This document shows, piece by piece, positions 24,207 through 33,356 of a stretch of DNA of 63,937 nt. Source of the DNA: Variovorax sp. KK3 (GTDB lineage: Bacteria > Pseudomonadota > Gammaproteobacteria > Burkholderiales > Burkholderiaceae_C); NCBI RefSeq assembly GCF_001984055.1, contig NZ_LYVO01000036.1:1-63937 (forward strand), given 5' to 3'. The notes beneath the pieces are model-generated. The model was not told the DNA's origin, did not search any database, and saw only the letters and a list, made by a program, of their open reading frames with translations. The position numbers and the translations under genes are program-made. Numbering within the stretch: position 1 is the first letter of the stretch; every line of letters begins with the position of its first letter.

Positions 24207-25253
24207 ATGGACATTCTGAAGCAACCCATCGTCGACGCGAGCGCCTGGACAGGCAGCGACTTTCAATCAAAGGAAGACGTCACTCTTCACTTCGCGCCGG
24301 AGCATCTCGAAGAGATCGACCGCACCCTGAAGGCAGCACTGGAGAGCGGACTCAAGCTCGATACGCTGGAGCGGCGTGACTTCGAACTGCCGCTGACGGC
24401 GCCGCTCCTGCAGGCCACGCGCGAAGAGCTCCGCACCGGGCGCGGCATCGTGATCCTGCGAGGGATCGACGTCGGCCGCTATACCGTGCCGGAGCTTGAA
24501 ATGATCTACTGGGGCATCGGCACGCACCTGGGCATCGGCGTTTCGCAAAGCGTGCTGGGCGACCGGCTGGGCCACGTCAAGGACACGACAGCCACCGACC
24601 CGCATGCGCGCGCGTATCGCAACAAGCAGGAGTTGACGCCGCACACGGACACCTCCGACCTCGTCGGGCTCATGTGCGTCCGCACCGCGCGCCAAGGCGG
24701 CGTGTCCATCGCGTCCAGCGTGGCGGCGGTGCACAACGCGCTGCTGGAGCGCTTTCCGCAGTATTTGGAGCCGTTGTACGTCGGCTTCCCTTATCACCGC
24801 CGGGGTGAGAACCTGCCAGGCGAGGCGCCGATCACGCCGCATCGCATCCCGGTGTTCTCGTATGTCGAGGGCGAGCTGAGCTGCCGCTACACCCGTTCGT
24901 ACATCGAGACCGCCGCACGCGAGGGCGGCACGCCGTTGAGCGATCTGCAGGTGGAGGCACTCAACTGCCTGGAGCGGCTGACCTACGAATGCGCGTTCGA
25001 GTTTCAGCTCGACCCAGGCGAGATCTACCTGATCAACAACTACACCGTCCTGCATGCCCGGACCGCCTTCGAGAACTGGCCGGAGCCTGAACGCGCGCGC
25101 CTGCTTCTCCGGCTGTGGCTCACGGCCCCGGACTGGCGGCATCTCGACCCGCGCATCGATGCGACGCGCAGCGGCATCGCGGCGCAGGCCGGAAAGCTTC
25201 CCTCTTTCGAACGTGCCTTCGGTTCTGGCCGCATGGCCAGCCATGTGAACTGA
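24207..25253 (+). CDS. TauD/TfdA-like Fe(II)/2-oxoglutarate dioxygenase, copy C
   Basis: Non-haem iron oxygenase of 348 aa. His-x-Asp is in LTPHTDTSDLVGLM, the distal His in NNYTVLHARTAF, and the 2OG Arg in RARLLLRLWLTAPDW. It is shorter than copies A and B and lacks their C-terminal PPSG motif. GGAG precedes the ATG at 24207; an upstream frame to 24114 contains no family sequence. The three copies in one regulon suggest successive or parallel hydroxylations of related substrates (inference). Confidence 0.91.
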   Translation: MDILKQPIVDASAWTGSDFQSKEDVTLHFAPEHLEEIDRTLKAALESGLKLDTLERRDFELPLTAPLLQATREELRTGRGIVILRGIDVGRYTVPELEMIYWGIGTHLGIGVSQSVLGDRLGHVKDTTATDPHARAYRNKQELTPHTDTSDLVGLMCVRTARQGGVSIASSVAAVHNALLERFPQYLEPLYVGFPYHRRGENLPGEAPITPHRIPVFSYVEGELSCRYTRSYIETAAREGGTPLSDLQVEALNCLERLTYECAFEFQLDPGEIYLINNYTVLHARTAFENWPEPERARLLLRLWLTAPDWRHLDPRIDATRSGIAAQAGKLPSFERAFGSGRMASHVN

Positions 25254-25292
25254 CGCGCGCACATGACCGAATTTCGAGAAAGGGAAGTTCGT

Positions 25293-26276
25293 ATGAAGAT
25301 CCGACGCCTCGTGAGTGCGCTCGTCCTGACCGCGGGCGGCCTCATCCTGGCAGGTGCCCACGTGAATGCCGCGGCGCAGGCCTACCCCACCAAGCCCGTG
25401 ACGATCATCAACCCGTTCGCCGCGGGTGGGTCGCTCGACATCATGGCGCGGCTGGTGGCCGAACAGCTGAGCCCGCAGCTGGGCCAACCCGTGGTCGTCG
25501 AGAACCGGCCGGGCGCCGGCAGCACCATCGGCACCGCCGTGGTCGCGCGAGCGCGCCCCGATGGCCATACCTTGCTGATCACTGCCGCGAACATCGTGTC
25601 GGCGCAGGCGTTCGGGGCGCCAGTCAACTACGACTACAAGAAGGACTTCGTGCCGGTGTCGCTGCTGGGCACCATCGCGCAGGTTGTCGCGGTGCCGGAA
25701 GATTCATCGGCGCGCACCTTGCAGGATCTGGTGAAGCTGTCGAAGTCCAATCCGGGTGGCTTCAGTTTCGGATCGCTGGGTCCTGGCAGCGGTGGTCACA
25801 TCAACGGCAGGCTGCTCGAACAGGCGACCGGCATCACCCTGACGGACATTCCCTTCAAGGGCATGGCCGAGACGATGGGCGCACTGGCAGGCGGCCACAT
25901 CCAGCTGGCGTTCGGGAACCTGCCCGAAGTGCTGACGTACCAGCGCAGCGGGCGTGTGCGGCCGATCGCGATCGCCATGCCGACCCGCTCGGAACTGGCG
26001 CCGAACCTTCCCACCATGGCCGAGGCCGGCTACCCGACCGGCGCCATCGTTCCCTGGTACGGCGTGCTTGCGCCAGCGGGAACGCCTCCGCAGGTGGTCG
26101 CCAAGCTCCAGCGTGCCTTGGTCACGGCCCTGGCTCATCCGGCCGTTGCCGCGCGCCTGAAGGACATGGCCATCACGCCGGTCGGCAGCACGTCCGACGA
26201 TTTCCGGCGCCAGTTGGACACGGAGTACGCGATGTACGTGAAGATCGGCAAGGACATGGGGATCAGCCTCAAGTAG
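25293..26276 (+). CDS. Bug/TctC tripartite tricarboxylate receptor
   Basis: Periplasmic receptor, 327 aa. The start at 25293 gives a clean signal peptide (MKIRRLVSALVLTAGGLIL... to about residue 30, AAAQA-Y). The ATG at 25263 would add ten charged residues. The mature part shows YPTKPVTIINPFAAGGSLD, VVENRPGAGSTIG and 'TDIPFKGMAETMGALAGGHIQ'. It is last in the TauD B/C unit, 39 bases after copy C. Confidence 0.93.
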   Translation: MKIRRLVSALVLTAGGLILAGAHVNAAAQAYPTKPVTIINPFAAGGSLDIMARLVAEQLSPQLGQPVVVENRPGAGSTIGTAVVARARPDGHTLLITAANIVSAQAFGAPVNYDYKKDFVPVSLLGTIAQVVAVPEDSSARTLQDLVKLSKSNPGGFSFGSLGPGSGGHINGRLLEQATGITLTDIPFKGMAETMGALAGGHIQLAFGNLPEVLTYQRSGRVRPIAIAMPTRSELAPNLPTMAEAGYPTGAIVPWYGVLAPAGTPPQVVAKLQRALVTALAHPAVAARLKDMAITPVGSTSDDFRRQLDTEYAMYVKIGKDMGISLK

Positions 26277-26437
26277 AGGCGTCCAGCCCGCAAACTCGAC
26301 GGCGCTGAGCCCGGCCCGCGGTGCTACCATTTCGAGCTTTCCAACGGGCGGATCCACGTGCAGGGGCGGGCGCGCAGCCGGCGGCCGACGAGTGATCGCA
26401 GCACTGCCGGCCCGACATTCCAGGTGAACTGAAAAAG

Positions 26438-27103
26438 ATGCGGGACCAGTCAGGACCTTCCGCCAAGTCCATGGGACAGGCGGCCTACGAGAAGCTGCAC
26501 GAGGCCATCGAAACCGGAGTTCTGCGACCGGGTGACCGCATCAGCGTGAACGGACTGGCCGACAAGCTCGAGATCAGCAGAACGCCCGTCAGGGAGGCGA
26601 TCTCTTGGCTCGAAACGGATGGGCTCATCGTTCACGAGCCCTACCTAGGGCGGGTGGTGGCACGGCTCGACCAGCAGATGGTCATCGAACTTTACGCAAT
26701 GCGGCTCGTGCTCGAGACAACCGCGGCGGCGCTGGCTGCGCAGAACGCAACTGAGGCCGAAGTGGATGTGCTGCGCGACATGCTGGCCGCCGAGAAGGAA
26801 CTGCTGCAGGATCCGATTCGCCGTGAGCGCCTGAATCGACGACTTCATGAGGCGATCTATCGCAGCGCGCACAACAGATATCTGCTGACGACACTGAGAA
26901 GCCTGCAATCACCGATGATCCTGCTGGGCCCCGCAACTGCCAGTGACCCGAAGAGGGCTGCCAGTGCGCATGCCGAGCACGTCCGCCTGGTCAACGCGAT
27001 CGCGCAGCGTGACATCGAAGGCGCGCGAGAAACGATGCGACTCCACCTGGCTGGCGGCCAGCGCACCCGCCTCAAGGCGCTGCTCCCCCGCGAGCAGAGC
27101 TGA
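26438..27103 (+). CDS. GntR/FadR-family (FCD) transcriptional regulator
   Basis: Regulator of 221 aa. The HTH is at ~20-75 (PGDRISVNGLADKLEISRTP and 'VREAISWLETDGLIVHEPYLG'), and the FCD all-helical ligand domain includes 'NRRLHEAIYRSAHNRYL' and 'AEHVRLVNAIAQRD' with metal-type histidines. It is only distantly similar to the FCD regulator at 11964 and has no basic tail. It lies convergent with the FAH/Bug block and downstream of the Bug receptor at 25293, so its target is not clear; it could alternatively be the binder of the TGGYATRCCA sites. Confidence 0.93.
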   Translation: MRDQSGPSAKSMGQAAYEKLHEAIETGVLRPGDRISVNGLADKLEISRTPVREAISWLETDGLIVHEPYLGRVVARLDQQMVIELYAMRLVLETTAAALAAQNATEAEVDVLRDMLAAEKELLQDPIRRERLNRRLHEAIYRSAHNRYLLTTLRSLQSPMILLGPATASDPKRAASAHAEHVRLVNAIAQRDIEGARETMRLHLAGGQRTRLKALLPREQS

Positions 27104-27137
27104 GGCTTGGCCGCTCCGAGGCGCGCCGCGTCGCGCG

Positions 27138-28109
27138 TTACGACTTCCCGCCCTTGTTCTTGGCCGTTCGCGCTTCGAGCGACTCCCACTTGTTCAACTC
27201 GTCATGGATGAACTTGCCAAAGGAGGCAGGCGTGCCATGCGCAGGCTCCGCGCCTGCTTCCAGCATCGACTTCTCGACGGCGGGGTCGCTCAGCGCGCGG
27301 TTGACGTCTGCCCCGAGCTTCTCGACCAGCGCCTTCGGCGTCGACGCCGGTGCGAGCAGGCCGAACCAACCGACCGCTGCGTAGTTGGGAACGCCAGCTT
27401 CTGCGATGGTCGGCAGTTCCGGCGTTGCCTTGGACCGCTTCTCGCCCGTTGCCGCCAGCGCCACCAGCTTTCCCGATTTCACATGCGGCGAGACGGTCTG
27501 GCTCGGCGCGAACATGAGGTCGATGGTGCCGGCGAGAAGATCGTTGACGGCTTGCCCCGTGCCCTTGTAAGGAACGTGCGTCAGTTCCACGCCGGCGACC
27601 TGGTTGAAGAGTTCGGCTGTCAAATGCGACCCCGATCCGTCTCCCGATGACCCGAAGGTGATCTTGTTCGGCTCGGCCTTCGCCTTGGCGACCAGCTCGC
27701 GGATGTTCTTGACGCCGAGCTTCGGATTCGCGGCGACGACGTACGGCGACGCCGAGACCAACGCAACGGGCGCGAACTTGTCGGCGTTCTCCTTGGTCAG
27801 CGCGGCGGTCGAGCTCATGATGAGGGTGTAGCCATCGCCGGGAGCGCGTGCGACGTAATTCGCGCCGATGTGCCCCGACGCTCCCGGGCGGTTGTCGACC
27901 AGTACGGATTGCTTCCATGCCTTGCCCAGTTGCACCGCGAGAATGCGCGCCAGCGTGTCAGCGCCGCCTGCCGGCGGGAACGGCACGATGATCGTCACAG
28001 GCTTCGTCGGGTAGGTCTGGGCGAATGAGGGGCCTGCTGCTCCCCCTGTTGCAAGCGCAACTGCCAAGCCCAGGGCATGCAGCGCCGCTGCTTTCGTGAG
28101 AATTCGCAT
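27138..28109 (-). CDS. Bug/TctC tripartite tricarboxylate receptor
   Basis: Periplasmic receptor, 323 aa. The signal peptide is MRILTKAAALHALGLAVALA to about residue 30 (SFAQ-T), and the mature part has YPTKPVTIIVPFPPAGGADT, VLVDNRPGASGHIG, 'ELTHVPYKGTGQAVNDLLAGTID' and a lysine-rich C-terminus (TAKNKGGKS). The start was placed at 28109, where the signal peptide begins. It lies 58 bases after the FAH-family gene on the same strand and is likely cotranscribed with it. Confidence 0.93.
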   Translation of the reverse strand: MRILTKAAALHALGLAVALATGGAAGPSFAQTYPTKPVTIIVPFPPAGGADTLARILAVQLGKAWKQSVLVDNRPGASGHIGANYVARAPGDGYTLIMSSTAALTKENADKFAPVALVSASPYVVAANPKLGVKNIRELVAKAKAEPNKITFGSSGDGSGSHLTAELFNQVAGVELTHVPYKGTGQAVNDLLAGTIDLMFAPSQTVSPHVKSGKLVALAATGEKRSKATPELPTIAEAGVPNYAAVGWFGLLAPASTPKALVEKLGADVNRALSDPAVEKSMLEAGAEPAHGTPASFGKFIHDELNKWESLEARTAKNKGGKS

Positions 28110-28167
28110 TTCGATTTGTCCGTGCTTGTTGTTTGTTGGATCGAGGTGCGCTTTGGCGCAGGCGAGC

Positions 28168-29100
28168 TCAGGACGGTGCAACGATGTGGGTGCGCAGCAC
28201 CATCGAGGGCTCTTCGAAGGCACACTCCACCACGTCGCCGGGCTTGAGAAAGAGTTCTTCGGCGTTTGGCTTTCCGACGGCCACGCCACCCGGCGCCCCG
28301 GTCGAGAACATGTCGCCCGGCATGAGTGGAACCAGGCGGGAAAAGTGCTCGATGATCTGGGGCAGTTTCCAGATCTGGTCGCTCGTGTTCACGCGCATGC
28401 GCTGCTCTCCGTTCACGCTGCATGTCACCCAGATGTCGTAGGGGTCTCTCACTTCGTCCATGGTGATGATGTAAGGCCCCAGCGGCCCGAATCCCGGGGC
28501 GTTCTTCGCTGTCCAGAAGCGCGAGCCGGACGCCACCTCCCGCTTCTGCGTGTCGCGGCAGGTCAGATCGTTGAGGATGGTGATGCCCGCGACGTAAGAG
28601 AACGCGTCCGCGGCCGCCACTTGGTATGCGGGCTTGCCGATCACGAACACGAGCTCTGGCTCGTAGTCGAGGTGATGGACGCTCGGCGGCCGCTCGACGG
28701 CACTGTCGTGCCCGCTCAAGCAGTCGTTCAGCTTGATGAATCCGGTCGGCTCTGTCGGGAGCTCCTTGATCAGGTCGGTCCGCTGCAACTCGAGCAAGTG
28801 GGTGCGATAGTTCTTGCCCACGCACAGGAACTTGTGCGCGTCGGCGATGGGTGGCAGGAAGCCGATCGCTTCAAGGGGGTGCGCGGCATCGGCTTTGGTC
28901 CTGTCGGTGCTCGCGACGAGCGCGCGGACCTCTTCGAGTCCTTGCGCTCCTTTTTCCAAAAGCGCTTTCATGGTCGTGGGCAGAGCGCGTCCTACAGCTT
29001 TGCCCAAGCGAGCGATATCGATCATCTGACCCTGGTCAGACACGCCAAGACGTGGATGCGCTGCGCCGTCACTGCGCAGGAAATAGGTGGCAAGTCTCAT
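28168..29100 (-). CDS. Fumarylacetoacetate hydrolase (FAH) family protein
   Basis: Metal-dependent C-C hydrolase/decarboxylase fold, 310 aa. An N-terminal cap (1-90) is followed by the FAH catalytic domain, with HKFLCVGKNYRTHLLE, the metal-binding LDYEPELVFVIGKPA, 'LNDLTCRDTQ' and GDMFSTGAPGGVAVG. It probably cleaves a beta-diketo or acylpyruvate acid such as a ring-cleavage product. Start 29100 (MRLATYF) is family-typical; 29121 is an in-frame alternative. It is paired with the Bug receptor at 27138. Confidence 0.93.
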   Translation of the reverse strand: MRLATYFLRSDGAAHPRLGVSDQGQMIDIARLGKAVGRALPTTMKALLEKGAQGLEEVRALVASTDRTKADAAHPLEAIGFLPPIADAHKFLCVGKNYRTHLLELQRTDLIKELPTEPTGFIKLNDCLSGHDSAVERPPSVHHLDYEPELVFVIGKPAYQVAAADAFSYVAGITILNDLTCRDTQKREVASGSRFWTAKNAPGFGPLGPYIITMDEVRDPYDIWVTCSVNGEQRMRVNTSDQIWKLPQIIEHFSRLVPLMPGDMFSTGAPGGVAVGKPNAEELFLKPGDVVECAFEEPSMVLRTHIVAPS

Positions 29101-29141
29101 GAAGTCTCCAAAAAAGCCCAAATGCTACCACCTGAATGCAG

Positions 29142-29162
29142 TTGAATTCAACAGAATTCAAG
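29142..29162. promoter_or_regulatory. Palindromic repeats upstream of the FAH gene
   Basis: The perfect palindrome TTGAATTCAA (29142-29151) is followed by AGAATTCAAG (29153-29162), two near-copies a turn apart, 42 bases upstream of the FAH-family start. A possible operator for the FAH/Bug unit. Confidence 0.4.
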
Positions 29163-29231
29163 CGCGGTGTCGATGAAGCCCGAGCGTTGGCGCTGGATGG
29201 TTCGCCGCCGGCGCGCGGAGCCGATTTAGGA

Positions 29232-30650
29232 TCAGGAAGTGTTCTGTCGCTTTCGACTGAGAACCGCCGCGAGCGCAAGGCCGCCACCGATCGCGAGCGT
29301 CGCAACGGAGAACGCGGCTTTCACGTCGCTCGCGCCGTCACCGTCCGATGCGAGGCTGAAGAACAGGCCGCCAATGACCGCGGTGGAAACAGCTGCGCTG
29401 ATCTGCAGCGTCGCATTGACCAGTCCCGCCGCCAGTCCTGCCCAACGCCCATTCACTTGGTCGACGCTCAAGCGCACCAGCGCCGGCAACGCAATGCCCT
29501 GTCCCAGGCCAATCAGGAAGAGCGGCAACGGGAGCCAGACCGGGGCGTCCACCCACGCCAAGGCAGCGGCCCCCGCCATCCCCGCGACCTCCAGGGCCAT
29601 GCCGAAGGCAGCCGTGCCGGAGCCCAGGCGCCGCGCCAGTCCGGGGCTGCACATTGGCCCCACCAGGAAGCCGATGCCCAGGGGCAGAATCGCGAGCCCC
29701 GCGGCCAGTGCGTCGCGGCCCAGCCCCGCCTGCTGATACACCGCGAACACGAGGAAGAAGGGTGCGATCGAGTAGAAGAAGAAGGTGGCTGCAAGGCTGC
29801 GCCGCAGACCGGGTGCGGCAAGGAGCGAGGGCACGACCAGCGGCATGCGGTTCTGGCCCTCGCTGCGCTTCTCGTACTTCCAGAATGCGACGAGCAGCGG
29901 CGCGCTCAGCGCCAGCACGCCGACGCACCACCACGGCCAATGACGTTCGCGCCCCTCGATGAGGGGGACGACCACCGCCAGCAAACCTGCTGCGAGCAGC
30001 AGCGTGCCGACGACATCTAGGCGAGCCGTCTGTTCCGACCGGCTTTCGCGCACCCATGCGGACGCTGCCGGCACGGCGAACAAGATTATCGGAAGGTTGA
30101 TGAGAAACACGGCGCGCCACCCGAGGCCGAGCAGATCGCTCGAGACGAGCGCCCCACCCAGCAGCTGTCCCGCAACGGACGCCAATCCGAAGGTGGTGCC
30201 GTACATGCTGAGCGCGCGCGTCTTCTCGTGCGCCGGAAAGATGGCATGGATGGATGCCAGTGACTGGGGGGCCATGATCGCGGCCGTGATGCCCTGCAGG
30301 AGCCGTCCCGCGATCAGCATGCCCGCAGAGGTGGCGAATCCGCACAGGGCCGACGCTGCGCCGAAGCCGATCATCCCGGCGATGAAGACGCGCCTGCGCC
30401 CATAGAGGTCGCCCAGGCGTGCTCCGAGGATGAGCATGACCGCATAGGCCGCCGCGTACACGGAGATGACCAGCTGCGCCACCGAGGATGTCGCGTGAAG
30501 GTCGGCCTGGATGATGGGCAGCGTGACGTTGACGATGAAGAAGTCCAGCGGCGGCAACAGCGTGCCGACCAGCAGAACAGCCAGGGCAAGCCATCGGCGG
30601 GAATCGAGCCCAGCTCGATCAGGCGAAGAGATCGTCGTTGCGGTTTTCAT
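29232..30650 (-). CDS. MFS transporter, DHA2 (EmrB/QacA) type
   Basis: Inner-membrane proton-coupled transporter, 472 aa, about 14 helices. Motif A-like sequence is LGARLGDLYGRRRVFIAG, helix 1 has LDFFIVNVTLPIIQADL (motif D1 of DHA2), and motif C-like 'GTTFGLASVAGQLLGGAL' lies in helix 5. The family exports drugs or organic compounds. It lies 43 bases after the HIBADH-like gene on the same strand, in a catabolic block, so it may export or import a pathway compound instead of a drug. Confidence 0.92.
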   Translation of the reverse strand: MKTATTISSPDRAGLDSRRWLALAVLLVGTLLPPLDFFIVNVTLPIIQADLHATSSVAQLVISVYAAAYAVMLILGARLGDLYGRRRVFIAGMIGFGAASALCGFATSAGMLIAGRLLQGITAAIMAPQSLASIHAIFPAHEKTRALSMYGTTFGLASVAGQLLGGALVSSDLLGLGWRAVFLINLPIILFAVPAASAWVRESRSEQTARLDVVGTLLLAAGLLAVVVPLIEGRERHWPWWCVGVLALSAPLLVAFWKYEKRSEGQNRMPLVVPSLLAAPGLRRSLAATFFFYSIAPFFLVFAVYQQAGLGRDALAAGLAILPLGIGFLVGPMCSPGLARRLGSGTAAFGMALEVAGMAGAAALAWVDAPVWLPLPLFLIGLGQGIALPALVRLSVDQVNGRWAGLAAGLVNATLQISAAVSTAVIGGLFFSLASDGDGASDVKAAFSVATLAIGGGLALAAVLSRKRQNTS

Positions 30651-30693
30651 GGGATTGCGTGCGTTGCGGACGGGGCATGTTCGGGTGCGGTGT

Positions 30694-31551
30694 TCAAGGG
30701 GCCTGTCCGTTCTCGATCGTGAATTTCGCCATGGCCGACCAGTCCTGCTCGCCCCAACCCGCGTCGACTGCGTCCTGCATGCGGGCGCGCGTGGCTTCCA
30801 GCATGGGCAGCGTCCGATTCGCGGCGCTGGCTGCCTGGGTGGCCAGGCGCAGATCCTTGAGGCCCAGTTCGGCCTTGAAGCCGGGTTGGTAGGCGCCCGC
30901 CGAGATGTTTGCCGAGTAGGTCCGGTAGGGGCGGCTGTCGAACAGAGTGCCGAGGATCAACTCGAAGAAGCGTTCGCGCGGCACGCCTTGGGCCTCCGTC
31001 AGCACCACGGCTTCAGCCATGGCCTCGATGGCCATGGCGATCATCATGTTGCAGGCGATCTTGGCAGCGTTGGCCGCCGGGGCGTCGTCGCCCAACGGCC
31101 AAATGCGCCTGCTGATCGCCTCGAGCAGGGGACGCACGCGCTCGACCTCCGCCGGCGCGCCGCTGACCAGGACGTTGAGTTCACCTCGGGCGGCGACATC
31201 CGGTCGTCCTAGCACGGGCGCCGACACGAAGCCCACCCCCGCGGCTTGATGCGCACTTTCGAGCTCGCGCGCAAATGCGAGCGAAATGGTCGACGACACG
31301 ACGTGGACGACCCCGGGGCGTGCGGACGCCAAGACTTCCGTATCGAGGATCACGCCGCGTATCGCGTCGTCGTCCGAGAGCATGGTGAGGACCGCATCCG
31401 CGTCGAACACCTCTCGCGGGTCGCCCAGCATGGTGACGCCGACGACGCTCCCACCCGACCGCGTCCACGCGTTCACCCGATGACCGGCGGCGACGATGTT
31501 CTTCGCCATCGCGGAGCCCATCGCGCCCAGGCCGATGATGCCGATGTCCAT
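30694..31551 (-). CDS. NAD(P)-dependent beta-hydroxyacid dehydrogenase (HIBADH-like)
   Basis: 3-Hydroxyisobutyrate/tartronate-semialdehyde-reductase-type enzyme, 285 aa. The Rossmann motif GIIGLGAMGSAMAKN is at residues 3-17, the substrate loop is VSAPVLGRPDVAARGEL, and the catalytic Lys is probably in AAKIACNMM. It oxidises or reduces a beta-hydroxy acid. It is divergent from the LysR gene (about 160 bp between starts), which probably regulates it together with the MFS gene. Confidence 0.91.
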   Translation of the reverse strand: MDIGIIGLGAMGSAMAKNIVAAGHRVNAWTRSGGSVVGVTMLGDPREVFDADAVLTMLSDDDAIRGVILDTEVLASARPGVVHVVSSTISLAFARELESAHQAAGVGFVSAPVLGRPDVAARGELNVLVSGAPAEVERVRPLLEAISRRIWPLGDDAPAANAAKIACNMMIAMAIEAMAEAVVLTEAQGVPRERFFELILGTLFDSRPYRTYSANISAGAYQPGFKAELGLKDLRLATQAASAANRTLPMLEATRARMQDAVDAGWGEQDWSAMAKFTIENGQAP

Positions 31552-31709
31552 GGATTGCTTCCTTTCTCAGCGACGGCGGCTGCCTTTGAAGTGGCTTCGC
31601 CAAGCTCACCGCCGGTACATGGAGAATCTAGCGAGTTGAATTTGTTCGACAACTGACAATGCTGTACTCTGCTCGTTCATTTTTGTGGGTACCGTTCGTT
31701 GGAGGCCAG

Positions 31710-32570
31710 TTGGAGTGGAGTGACGTCAGAATCTTCTTGGCCGTGGCGCGTACGGGTACGCTGGGCGGTGCCGCGCGCGCACTGCACCTGAGCCATCCCA
31801 CGATCGGGCGTCGTGTCCGGGCACTGGAGCAGGCCATCGGCCATACGTTGTTTCAGCGGACTGCAGACGGCTTCGTCCTGACGGAAGAGGGCGCCGGCAT
31901 CGTCGCGCTGGCGGAGCAAATGGAAGAAGGCGCACTCGCGATGGAACGGCGCCTTGCCGGGCGAGAAAGCAAACTGCAAGGCCTCTTGCGAATCTCGTCG
32001 GCCGACTGGTTCGGCGCGTACGTGCTTCCGCCGGTCATCTCGGAGTTCGCCAAGGCCTATCCACACGTCGATGTCGAGATCCTCACAGGCACTCGCCTGT
32101 TCAACCTCGCCAAGAGGGAGGCCGACGTCGCTTTCAGGATCGTTCCGTTCAACGCGCCCGATGTCGTGCAGCGACGGCTGGTCCGGCTGCCTTACGGCGT
32201 CTATGTCGCGGAAGAGTCCGCCGATCCGGTATTCGGCGATGGCGCCGGCTTTCGGCTCGTCACGCACGACACCTCGACAGGCCGCTTTCCGGATATCGAA
32301 TGGCTCAAGGCCAGTTTTCCCAACGCCCGGCCAGTCCTCGCTTCCAACAACCGGAACGTGCAGGGACGAATGTGTGCGCATGGCGTCGGCATCGCGGTGC
32401 TACCGCAGGTGGTCGGCGCCCAGACCGTGGGCGTGCGAAGGCTGCACCTTCCAGAGCAGCCGCCGCCGAGAGAAATCTGGATGGGCTACCACCGCGATCT
32501 GCGGCGGCTGAACCGCCTGCGTGCCTTCATTGCCACCGTCACGGGTCACATAGGTCGCCTCCGTTCGTGA
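31710..32570 (+). CDS. LysR-family transcriptional regulator
   Basis: LysR regulator of 286 aa. The N-terminal HTH runs EWSDVRIFLAVARTGTLGG with 'AARALHLSHPTIGRRVRALEQ', and the periplasmic-binding-like effector domain follows. I chose the TTG at 31710 because GGAGG lies 4 bases upstream and the protein then begins at the family's usual point. The ATG at 31659 would add 17 residues and has no ribosome site. It is divergent from the HIBADH-like gene, the standard arrangement for LysR control. The effector is unknown. Confidence 0.92.
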   Translation: MEWSDVRIFLAVARTGTLGGAARALHLSHPTIGRRVRALEQAIGHTLFQRTADGFVLTEEGAGIVALAEQMEEGALAMERRLAGRESKLQGLLRISSADWFGAYVLPPVISEFAKAYPHVDVEILTGTRLFNLAKREADVAFRIVPFNAPDVVQRRLVRLPYGVYVAEESADPVFGDGAGFRLVTHDTSTGRFPDIEWLKASFPNARPVLASNNRNVQGRMCAHGVGIAVLPQVVGAQTVGVRRLHLPEQPPPREIWMGYHRDLRRLNRLRAFIATVTGHIGRLRS

Positions 32571-32629
32571 GGCAGAGACTTGTCGTGCTCGCGTCCGACC
32601 TTTTGCATGGTGGCGAGGATCTCTACGGC

Positions 32630-32657
32630 TTGACACAAATCTACTAGTAGGTAGACT
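32630..32657 (+). promoter_or_regulatory. TetR copy 2 promoter with CTACTAGTAG operator
   Basis: TTGACA (32630-32635) and TAGACT (32652-32657) are 16 bases apart, and the spacer carries the perfect palindrome CTACTAGTAG (32641-32650). It has the same geometry as the promoter at 3737, which supports autoregulation by the TetR paralogues. Confidence 0.78.
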
Positions 32658-32663
32658 GCGCGC

Positions 32664-33257
32664 ATGAACTTCGCTGAACTCTCTCCCAAGGCTGCCGAGA
32701 TCGCGGATTGCGCGCAGGGGCTGCTGGCGACGAGAGGCTACAACGGGTTCAGCTACGCTGACATATCGGAAGCGGTGCGAATCAGCAAGCCCAGCATCCA
32801 CCATCACTTTCCCAGCAAAGTCGAGCTGGTGCAGACCGTCCTGCGGCGGTATCGCGAACACGGCCGTGAAGGCCTGGCCGGGCTGCAGAGAATGATTCCG
32901 GATCCTCTCGAGCGGCTCCGTGCCTACACGGGCTACTGGGAGAGCTGCATTCGCGACGGAACGGCACCGTTTTGCGTCTGCGCCATGCTCGGTTCCGAGC
33001 TGCCCGCCCTTCCGCAGTTGGTCGCGGACGAGGTTCGAGCTCATTTCATGGACTTGAAAGCATGGCTGACCGTGGTTCTTGAACAAGGCGCTGCCAAAGG
33101 GATTTTTGGGTTGCGGACCGACGCCGCCTCGGAAGCCATGGCGCTCATGGCGACCGTGCATGGCGGCATGCTGGCAGCGCGTGTTCATGGCGACCCGGAG
33201 GCATTCGCCACAGTCGTCCAGCAGGGCGTGAAGCAGCTGTTGGCAGCCAAACACTAG
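32664..33257 (+). CDS. TetR/AcrR family repressor, copy 2
   Basis: Repressor of 197 aa, close paralogue of the gene at 3771. The DNA-binding region FSYADISEAVRISKPSIHHH differs from copy 1 at only a few residues, and the rest is also closely similar (for example 'FPSKVELVQTVLRRYREHGREGLAGLQRM'). The start lies 6 bases after its -10 box. Since both copies keep nearly the same recognition helix and similar operators, each may bind the other's sites (inference). It controls at least the DUF308-like gene 100 bp downstream. Confidence 0.93.
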   Translation: MNFAELSPKAAEIADCAQGLLATRGYNGFSYADISEAVRISKPSIHHHFPSKVELVQTVLRRYREHGREGLAGLQRMIPDPLERLRAYTGYWESCIRDGTAPFCVCAMLGSELPALPQLVADEVRAHFMDLKAWLTVVLEQGAAKGIFGLRTDAASEAMALMATVHGGMLAARVHGDPEAFATVVQQGVKQLLAAKH

Positions 33258-33300
33258 CGCCAGCAGGCGACCGCGATCGCCGCTTATTTATCTCGAATCC

Positions 33301-33314
33301 CTATCAACTAGTAG
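33301..33314 (+). promoter_or_regulatory. CTAGTAG operator before DUF308-like copy 2
   Basis: CTATCAACTAGTAG is identical over 14 bases to the site inside the TetR copy 1 promoter (3744-3757). It lies 42 bases upstream of the ATG at 33357 and predicts TetR control of this membrane gene. Confidence 0.7.
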
Positions 33315-33356
33315 ATTGGAAACCCCGTGTACTCAACCTCCGAACAAGGAACGAAC

